The notes under the pieces: generated by a model
What the model saw: only the letters and a program-made list of their open reading frames with translations
Told to the model about the DNA's origin: nothing
Databases searched by the model: none
Assembly (NCBI RefSeq): GCF_000471905.2
Contig: NW_006498192.1
Location: 1,610,409 to 1,674,408, forward strand
DNA: 64,000 nucleotides
Source: Amborella trichopoda
Taxonomy: Eukaryota > Streptophyta > Magnoliopsida > Amborellales > Amborellaceae
Reading direction: 5' to 3'
Position numbers and translations under genes: made by a program
Part shown: positions 56,642-64,000 of the stretch, in pieces
Numbering within the stretch: the first letter of the stretch is position 1
How the letters are laid out: every line of letters begins with the position of its first letter

Positions 56642-56709
56642 CTTGCTACCCCTTTGTCGGTTCGCTCTTGCTTGATCAGCATCACCTTTTATTTTCTACA
56701 CTGCATTCC

Positions 56710-57165
56710 ATGGCATCTGGGTTATTCAACCTGTTCATCCGAGTTGGGGATTTTCTCATCCCTGCACTCGTGACCGTCCTAGGGAAGCAAGCTTCTCAAG
56801 CCTCGTTCCCTACACTTATTCTCGATAGGACAGAGCAAACACCTCCCAAGGGATCCAAAAGGAGACGAGCGTCCATGTCAACTCGTCGAAGGAATCATAT
56901 TCCTCAGCCACTAGTTGAGGAAGAATTTCTCAAGCCCCTTCCTCCACTGCCGACCTTACAGGACTTCATCTCAGATGCAACCTGCCTTATCCCTTCGTCC
57001 AATCAGGTGGATGTCCCTGAGTCATCAACTGCTCGGGATTCGTCCAACATAGGTGACGACGTTAAAAGCATCCTTCAACGGTCAGAGCTGGGGCAAGACC
57101 TCAAATACCCCCTGCACAAGTCCAATTCTGGCGATGACGTAAAAAGCAGCCTAGAACACTCTTAA
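56710..57165 (+). CDS. Tat-like element leader/gag-position ORF, no known domain
   Basis: The first ATG after the primer-like site opens 151 codons: MASGLFNLFIRVGDFLIPAL, then a basic patch KGSKRRRASMSTRRRN, then a Ser/Asp-rich end. The frame is also open upstream to 56446, but the ATG at 56710 suits the leader position. It occupies the gag position of a retroelement but shows no capsid motif or zinc knuckle. It could be the start of a longer Gag whose remainder is frameshifted: the sequence to 57715 has open pieces in other frames, such as VEFLTIADALADQAKTEPS (57310-57370). Function is unassigned. Confidence 0.45.
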   Translation: MASGLFNLFIRVGDFLIPALVTVLGKQASQASFPTLILDRTEQTPPKGSKRRRASMSTRRRNHIPQPLVEEEFLKPLPPLPTLQDFISDATCLIPSSNQVDVPESSTARDSSNIGDDVKSILQRSELGQDLKYPLHKSNSGDDVKSSLEHS

Positions 57166-59263
57166 CTCCATTTCTTCTTCTTCTCCTCCTTCTATCTCTT
57201 TCATAGGTATAGCAAGACAGTGCCGAGACTTCGACGCTCTAAACACATAGCTCGAAGGTACCAACATCAGCAGGTCGAATTGAAAGCGCTTAAGAAAGAT
57301 CCTGGCCCAGGCGGTTGAATTCCTAACCATCGCCGATGCCCTGGCAGACCAAGCCAAGACCGAGCCATCTACAAGCTCCAGTTCCAAAGAGGCCTCCCAT
57401 ATGGTGCAGATCTCGGAAGTATCACCCAGCACAAGGCAAATGAGCCTAAGATCAGGGAAGAAGCTACAGCTCATACCTCAGAAGCTCAAAGTCCTCAAGT
57501 TTCCTAATCCTTCACTTTTCCGTAAGACTCAACCTCAAACCTACACATCCCTAATATAAATCCCTATTACCTCCCCATCAACCCAAACCGCACCAGCTAA
57601 ACAGCAAAGTTAGTCAGTGTCACAAACCAAAGCTCTACTAAAACCTGCTCCTAAACCTACCCTACCTCCTAAACCAGTGAAAAAATCAGGAGCATAGAAG
57701 GCCGATGAGGATAAGGTGAAAAATGACGTAGTCGGGCATTTGAAAAAGCTTCCAGCACTTCTAAGTATCTATGATGCCCTTCTGCTGTCTAGAGATTACC
57801 GTATAGCCTTGGTTCAAGCCCTTTCTAATCCAGAGGTGTACGAGACTGAAGTGGAGCCTATTAAGGTGGACCCAACCATCCTGAGTGGGTGCTTGGTGAT
57901 CACCGTTTCTAAGGATGACCTTCAGTTAGGAGGCAAGTTTCACAATCACCCCCTTTTCGTGACTGGTGAATTACATGCCTGCCCTATCAACTGGATTATG
58001 TTGGATGGAGCAGCAATCAACCTGATCCCAAGAAGGATCCTCACCCGATTGGGATTAGGATCTGAGGACCTCACTCCTACCCACGTTACAGTGTAGGGGT
58101 TCAACCAATCAGGAGAAAAATCGGTCGGCATGGTGCGCCTTCACCTCAAGATCGGTGATTTGAACCATTACGCTCGATTCCACATAATCGAAACTGATAC
58201 CTCTTAGAATGTCCTGCTTGGCTGCCCCTAGCTCCACGATCAAGGCGTGGTTCCTTCCATGCTCTATCAGTGCTTCAAGTACTGTCGAGATGGGCGACAA
58301 CAGATGGTCTATTCTAATAAGAGACTGTTCCCCATAGCCGAGACTCATATGCTGATGCTAAGTAATATTTCATTGATCTTCCAGCACCAGAAAAGCCAAA
58401 GGATGATGATTGGAAGCCTGTGAGAGAGACATGACCCTCGTCTCAAAATGATGTCGAAGACCTTAGGTGAATGATTACAAACATGTTCAAAGAGGAGGAA
58501 AGACAAGGCAAGATCCTCCCCTTAACTCCCCTTTACCCAAGGATACCTTGCCATGTCTCTAAGGTCATGGTGTCATCCCCCGAAGATGAAGCCTCCCCCT
58601 CTACCTCTACTTCTAGTTCGCTAGAGCAAAATGACGAGCTAAAAGCAATTCTTGAGGTTGAGGAAGCCCTAGAGGTAGACCTTCCAGCACCAAGGGTCAC
58701 TTATACGGGAGACCAGCAAAAAGTCATTCATGTCCCCATCGCTCTCCTAGAAGTAGAATTGGGATACCAACCACCAAGGAAGGTACTCCAAATCCCATCC
58801 TCCTTGAACAAGGAGATCACTAGCAGCCAAAAGAAGGTCTTACACTTCTCAGATGCTCTTGGAGAAGGACAGGCAGACAAAGCTCAGCCCTCCGGCTCTC
58901 AGGAACAAGACCCCATGGCAGAGCTAAGAAGTGAGGTTCGCAACCTCCAGATCTAATTGGAGGTTATGCTCGTCGCTTCTAAGCACTTAAAGGAGTTCGT
59001 CCCTGAGACCAAGACCTATGATGAGCTAAAGAGCAATGCACCCCGAAGAGAAGTCAAAGCTCCCCCAGATTGCAGTATTTACAGTGAACAGGCTCACCAA
59101 ATCATGAGAACCATGAATTATGAGCCCTAGTCCAATCAAACGCTAAGGGGTGAGGAAGCAACTACTCCCCCATTCGAGGTCATTGAAGCCACAACAAGTT
59201 GTAATAAGACAAAGCAAGGAGTGAGCTATTCATTTTTATCTCGCACTCTGAAAGGGCAATGAA
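57166..59263 (+). pseudogene. Tat-like protease region and linker, no RT
   Basis: From about 57690 the frame reads VVGHLKKLPALLSIYDALLL, then ALVQALSNPEVYE, the block that precedes protease in Tat-type Ty3/gypsy polyproteins. The retropepsin core follows: HNHPLFVTGELHACPINWIM, then LDGAAINLIP (near 57995-58030). The usual D(S/N)G is altered to DGA. After TAG at 58094 the same frame continues with the domain end (NVLLGCP*LHDQG, then YQCFKYCRDGRQQ). A frameshift near 58350 leads to the linker (58471-58956, Ser/Glu-rich) and, past one TAA, to AHQIMRTMNYEP and VIEATTSCNKT, ending near 59263. In complete elements RT, RNase H and integrase come next; here none is found and an antisense gene begins. 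The protease is inactive by sequence. Confidence 0.75.
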
Positions 59264-59332
59264 GCAGAAAGAGAAGGAAGAATAAAAAAAATGCATCAAA
59301 CAGAAAGAGAAAAGAATTGTTTCATTCATAAA

Positions 59333-62300
59333 TCAAAAGGCTATTACAAGTGATATTTTCTTTATAATAGAGGAAATGCAAAGAAAAAGAGGAGGAAAGC
59401 ACTGTAAAAAATGATCAATGATCTCATTGATCTTTCCCCTACACTCTTCGGCCGAGGCCCTCGCCCACTGGATGTCGCCTCTCAGTTCAGCAATCAGCTC
59501 AGCCTCATGCTCCATCAAGGCGGTCCCTTCTTCTAAGGAGTACTCGAGGGCCAAAATATTATTGACAAGCACCTTGTCCTTTACTTCCCAAGCTGCAGTC
59601 TCCTTCTCCAACTTGTCATTCTTTTACGTCAGTTATAATATCTTTGCCCGCAGGGTCATCACCCTGTGATGGCCGGTGATGGCCTCCTCAGCAAGGTCCA
59701 ACCTCTGGGAGATTACAACATCCTTCTGCTGCAATTGAGCGTCTACCAGTTTGTGATGACACATGAATGAGGACTCCAAAAGGGGAAATCGCAAACTCTT
59801 CAGCCACAACACAGTTGCTTCTTCATGCAAGGCCCTTATTCTTCACTCGTTTAGCTCGTTTACGACACCATCGAAGTAAGGGGAGGACCTCTGGGTCACC
59901 CCCTGCAAGGGCTACCTGCCTTAACTGCTGGACTGCATTGTTAAGTTCAACAAGAGGCAGACCCTTCAATCTCTGCACGCTCAAATAAAGCATGTCCATA
60001 ATTATGCCAGGCATCCCAATCAATCTAGGCCTAAGCAATGCTACTAGGGCCGCTGCAACCGAAGGAGCATCAGTTTCCACGGCAGGGCCTGAGGGGAAGG
60101 TGGCCATGTGAGTTGTTGGCTCTTCCTGAGGAACTGCAAGGCCCAAACTCTCATCATTTGGAGCCCTAATCTCAACCTGCTCGACCCTCACAATATCGAA
60201 CTCCTCTCTTGGCTTTTCAGCCTCATCATTAGCAGGCTTGGTCCTTTCAGGGCCAACGTCTTCTCCCTGCCCTCTCTCTTCTTGAATCACCATCTCCTCC
60301 CCAATAGGTTCAACACCTCCCCCCTCTTCTTCTACACCCTTGTCCTCTAGGGCAACCATTTCAGCTACTGCTTCTTCTACTGGGCCCGCCGCTTCAATGG
60401 CTATGAGGCCCTCCACCCCTTCATCGCTTGTTGGGGCTACCTCCTCTAAGCCCACAAGATCAGCCACCTGAGGATGTCCTGTCTCTACATCATCAATAAC
60501 TACATCGTTTGAAGCAGCAACTTCCTGCTGCTCGGGTAGCCCCTCTTCAGTCCCTGGGGCACTAGCCTCCTCTATGGCCACAAGCTCTGTTGGCATTTCC
60601 CTTTCCCCAGTAAGCACAAGAACCTCCTTGGCCACAGAGGCTCTTTTCTTCAGCTGCCTCATCAAGGCTGGCCTCATCAGCCCCGTTCATCTCCATCGAG
60701 ACTGGGCCCTCCCCTTCAGCCACAGATGTCACTTCCTGGTCTGAAGAAATTTCGAACGGTGCAGTGGGATCTGAGGCACCAGTTTGAGTCTCCGAAGAGC
60801 TAGAGGAGGAAGACGAATCGGCAAGAGAAGAGGGTGATACAGAAATAGAAGGAGACACGTAAGACTCTGAGGAAGCAATCGGTGAACAACCATCTTCCAG
60901 CTCCCGAACCACTGGACGTTTGAGCCCCTTACGCTTCAGAGCCCGACGAGCTGGTACACGAGGAAAGGCCGGGAAGCCTGCTTCCTCTTCTTCTCCTTCT
61001 CTTGAGAAGGCACAACAGTCTCAGAAGAACCCTTTCGACAAGAGCCAGCGGCAAGTTTGCTGTGAGGGCTGCTCCCTATCAACTTGTTCAAATCCTGGAC
61101 AGGGCGCTCTTCATACCCCGGAACCTTGCTGCCCTCCTTCCATTTGAAAATAGCAAAGAGGTTGTCAAAAATTCTCTTTGTCATCTTTTCCATATCTAGA
61201 AACCATGGCAGAGAACTTGTCCATAGAAATTTGGCGAGGTCGCCGAACGTCACTCCAGTTCTAGGGGAAACCCAGGGTGAATACTTCCTCTAATGGAGGA
61301 GTCATTGCCATCTTCCTCTGGCGCATCTCCCGGCTCCAGCGGGAGTTCTCCCCTATCCAAGGGTGACTGGCTTCTCAATACCCCTTACAAGTGATCCGCC
61401 ACCAGCATTTGTAAGCCTCAATGGCACGCACCATTCTCCCAAAATATGGCAGCACGAATATGCCTCGGAAGCCAGGTCTCACGATGGGTCCCCAACTGAT
61501 CTTTGTTCCTACGGCTGACTTTGCTATACCGCTTCTCAAAAAATACTGAGAATGGGCACCCCGGGTCTATCCCGTCCTGTCGGGCAAATCAATGAGGGAA
61601 ATACCCCTCCAGTTTCGCACTATGGATGGTGCAGTAAGGTAAAACTCCTCCCCTGATGCTCCACATGAACATGAGCTCCTTATGAGTGGTAGGAGCACCA
61701 TCCAGGCTCTTGCTCATCTCATCGGCAAAAGCACGATCCGTGAGGTTTCCGACCGGGAAGGCGGGTCTACTCATATGAAGGTGGTCATTGTAGAGCAAGC
61801 TACGCGCATGACCAGGAGTATGGAAGATTGCTTTCTACCCAGAAATCCTCAAGAGAAATGGGCACATCGTCTCATCCAACACCTTATTCCTGAGGTAGGC
61901 ATTGGGGATACAAGCCCCAAGCCAGCCATACACATAGTTGACGCAGAAAGGCACCTTGAAGTCCCCTGGGAAGGCTTCGTCGTCCACTATGTGGTTCCCT
62001 CCTTCATCGCCCTGATAGGATTTTCCCTTGGACACGGCTCCCAAGCAATAATAGATGTTGCAGAATACCGGCTATGTGAGCGCGTACTCTCGCCCTCTCA
62101 CCATGTCACAGGCTACATAGAAAGTGCCTGGACGAATAGTATCTGCTCCCCCGGGGAGAGAAAACTTACACAGAAAGAGCACCAGGTGCACCACCAAGAA
62201 GTTGTGGTCATTCCCACTTTGAAGTTCAAATACTGGAGGGGTTCCCTTCGCGGATGCCTTCCCCTTTCTTCCTAGGCTTGGACCGACCTCATCATTACAG

Positions 62301-63044
62301 TCTTCATAGAAAAATGCCCCCCACTGGGTGAAGGAGATGCATCCTTTCTTGAAATCTTAGCAGAGCAACTGGTAAACCTCAAATAACCCTTGCAGTCCAA
62401 CTGGCGGGTCTTCTTTTCCGACCCGTTTACCTCAAAAAATGATCGAGTTCGGGGAACGAACTCGTCATACATAGCACCGATGAGTGGGAGCTCACTGATG
62501 AAGTACAGGTCTAGCAGAGACATCCCTACTTCCCCATGACCAAGCAGCCATGTGTTATTAGCATGGCTCCAGGTCTCCAATAGCACCTTGACCGTGTTCG
62601 AGCAACGGTCATAGCATCCGGTCGAGCACTGAATGGTGGCTAGTAGGGAAGCACATTTTAGAATGTCCCTATATAGACTCAACACCCTTACAGTCCAAGA
62701 AGAGTGCCCTTGTAGGTACTGGTGCTCCCCTTGTACCCGAAGGCCAACAGAAGTCCATTTCAGGCCCTGGGTCTTCACCATTCTCTTGCTTAGGGTCGAC
62801 AAGTCCCCACTTGAGGCTATGCTCCTGTGCACAAATGAAGGAGGCCTACACCTTCTTCTACTCTTACATTCTCGTCGCTGTCTTCTCTAACCTTAAAGCG
62901 GACAGTGTCACTAGCAAAGGTGACGCTCAAAGGCCACCTTGGTTCACACAAAGCCTTGGTGAGCCAGATTGGCTCACCCCTCACCATGCTTTCACCGGTG
63001 AATTCATTAGTGCCAAGCTCCCCTACTCGTGGGAGGTTCTTCAC
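59333..63044 (-). pseudogene. PMD-like gene, right copy, antisense in the Tat-like element
   Basis: Read from 63044 down to 59333, opposite to the element. The first block is MKNLPRVGELGTNEFTGESM (63044-62817). The PMD block (62832-62272) has LLETWSHANNT, LGHGEVGMSLLDLYF, and LPLIGAMYDEFVP. That gives LLExW, GE, (I/M)SLxD and LPxxGxxYDE, the plant mobile domain signature. Further blocks are YGWLGACIPNAYLRN (62044-61990), PVGNLTDRAF...KLEGYFPH (61750-61589), a Lys/Ser-rich part (61253-60936), a Ser-rich part and a long acidic Glu/Val-rich part (60912-59823), and a coiled-coil-like tail (59611-59333). Stops and frameshifts separate most blocks. It corresponds block by block to 9222-5624. Extra antisense ORFs with PMD-type domains are known in Tat-lineage elements; their function is unclear. 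The PMD call rests on motif pattern. Confidence 0.65.
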
Positions 63045-63079
63045 GTCAGGAATGGCGCCTAAAGGCTAGGCCATGAACC

Positions 63080-63330
63080 TAGAGCAAAGGCTTCACCGTT
63101 GCACGCAAGTCGATAAGAGGCAGGACTATCGTCATGCGTATAACACAGGGCTAAGTCCATCTCACGAATAAAGGGGCTATCATCGTTGCAAGACTAAAGA
63201 GGCTATCGTCATGGGCAGAAGGCAGGCTATCACCATCCCACGACTAAAGGGACTATCACCGTCTCACAACTAAAGGGACTATCGCCGTCTCATGACTAAA
63301 GGTGGGCTAACACCGACTGCGTCTAACACT
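63080..63330. repeat. Tandem array of 27-30 bp GACTATC(A/G)CCGTC units
   Basis: Units such as GACTAAAGGGACTATCACCG and TCTCACAACTAAAGGGACTATCGCC recur about eight times between 63105 and 63310. The array lies just upstream of the minus-strand PMD-like gene, the same relative place as the TGCTC array at 9400-10330, although the unit sequence is unrelated. Confidence 0.75.
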
Positions 63331-64000
63331 GGTTGTGCTTAAGTTATTCGCATGCGTCACACGTGTGGCACACCATGTCTCTCGAAATCTGGGCACGCCG
63401 CCTGACACTTGTGGCGTGGCCTGACACCGAGCTTGTAGAGGACGACCATTCGTCATCTCATGGCCTTTCGTCTCCCCAACTATTGCAGGCTTGCTACCCT
63501 TTAGTCCACTACCAGTGTTTCCTCTTTTCGCTAAAAACTCTCCTCCATCCACCGGGAACCCTCGTCTGACTCTGTTCTTCACCTTACCAAAAGCCGAGAA
63601 TACCGGGAAATCACTAGAACCTCCGTAGAAGCTCGCTTGTGACCCTACAGGTTTCCTTCTCCCTTCTTCAAACTCTCCTACTCACTAGAAAATCAGTTAG
63701 CTTCTGGCTGAACCACTGTTCGAGCTCCGTTCTGCCTGACATTAATCCCAAAGATGTCGGGAAGTCATTGGAAAGCCCTGTGTAAGTGCTAGTAGTCCTT
63801 ATTCTCCTCCCTGGTGTCCCCGCTGCCTTTGCAACTTGCCAATGACCACAAGATTGTTAGACGTCCACCAAAGAGTCCCTATGCACACCGAAAATAGTGT
63901 CGCATCCTAATGGCACCGCTGTTTCTCTCACAGAAGCTTCAATGGCTACCGTTCTTCACCGAAAAAGTCTCGGTAGATCCCTGCAAAGCCACTGTTACCC
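63331..64000. repeat. Possible degenerate array of about 180-200 bp units
   Basis: Three loose copies near 63550, 63720 and 63930 share a (C)CGTTCTTCACC or CCGTTCTGCCTGAC block, then CCGAGAATACCGGGAAATCA, GATGTCGGGAAGTCATTGGA or AAAGTCTCGGTAGATCC. Possibly part of the next LTR, cut by the window end. The stretch 63331-63540 has no recognised feature. Confidence 0.4.

Overview
This window is nuclear DNA of a flowering plant. The evidence is one intron-containing F-box/kelch gene with a plant-type promoter (TATA box next to a CT-rich pyrimidine patch), plant-type Ty3/gypsy and Ty1/copia retrotransposons, plant mobile domain (PMD) sequences, long CT/GA microsatellites and AT-rich introns. I cannot name the species or order. 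Two runs of N (37364-37383 and 54429-54974) are assembly gaps. Nothing bacterial, viral or organellar was seen, and no tRNA, rRNA or CRISPR array was recognised.

Layout. 1-4000: pieces of a long-terminal-repeat (LTR) family in both orientations, joined by CT/GA-rich and hairpin-bearing tandem arrays. 4178-4732: a decayed DUF4283-like (LINE ORF1) fragment on the minus strand. 5624-9222: a broken PMD-like gene on the minus strand, followed by a degenerate TGCTC-motif array. 10615-23935: an almost complete Ty3/gypsy chromovirus (Tekay/Del type) on the minus strand. It has a perfect 5-bp target duplication (TCAAC), both LTRs (about 2.9 kb), a primer site, a polypurine tract and a decayed gag-pol ending in a chromodomain. 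Its 3' LTR is split by a second LTR of the same family in opposite orientation (13391-16361). 24200-32350: more LTR-derived tandem modules and two copies of a shared LTR body. 32363-33894: a Ty1/copia RT-RNase H pseudogene. 35262-36502: a short non-autonomous hAT-like element.

37713-47297 holds the only gene that looks functional: a two-exon F-box/kelch gene (358 codons) with an intron of about 8.5 kb full of tandem arrays. 47300-49550 is AT-rich and has no recognisable gene.

49550-64000 is a Tat-like Ty3/gypsy locus. Two LTR bodies lie in tandem about 1477 bp apart, then come a CT repeat with a gap, an 87-bp tandem array, an LTR end, a primer-binding-like site, a leader ORF and a decayed protease region on the plus strand. 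No reverse transcriptase or integrase follows. Instead a large broken PMD-like gene runs antisense (63044 to 59333), with the same layout as the copy at 5624-9222. This pair of antisense PMD genes is the most unusual content of the window.

The retroelement genes carry stops and frameshifts and are unlikely to make full proteins. The F-box/kelch gene would act as a substrate-recognition subunit of an SCF ubiquitin ligase.
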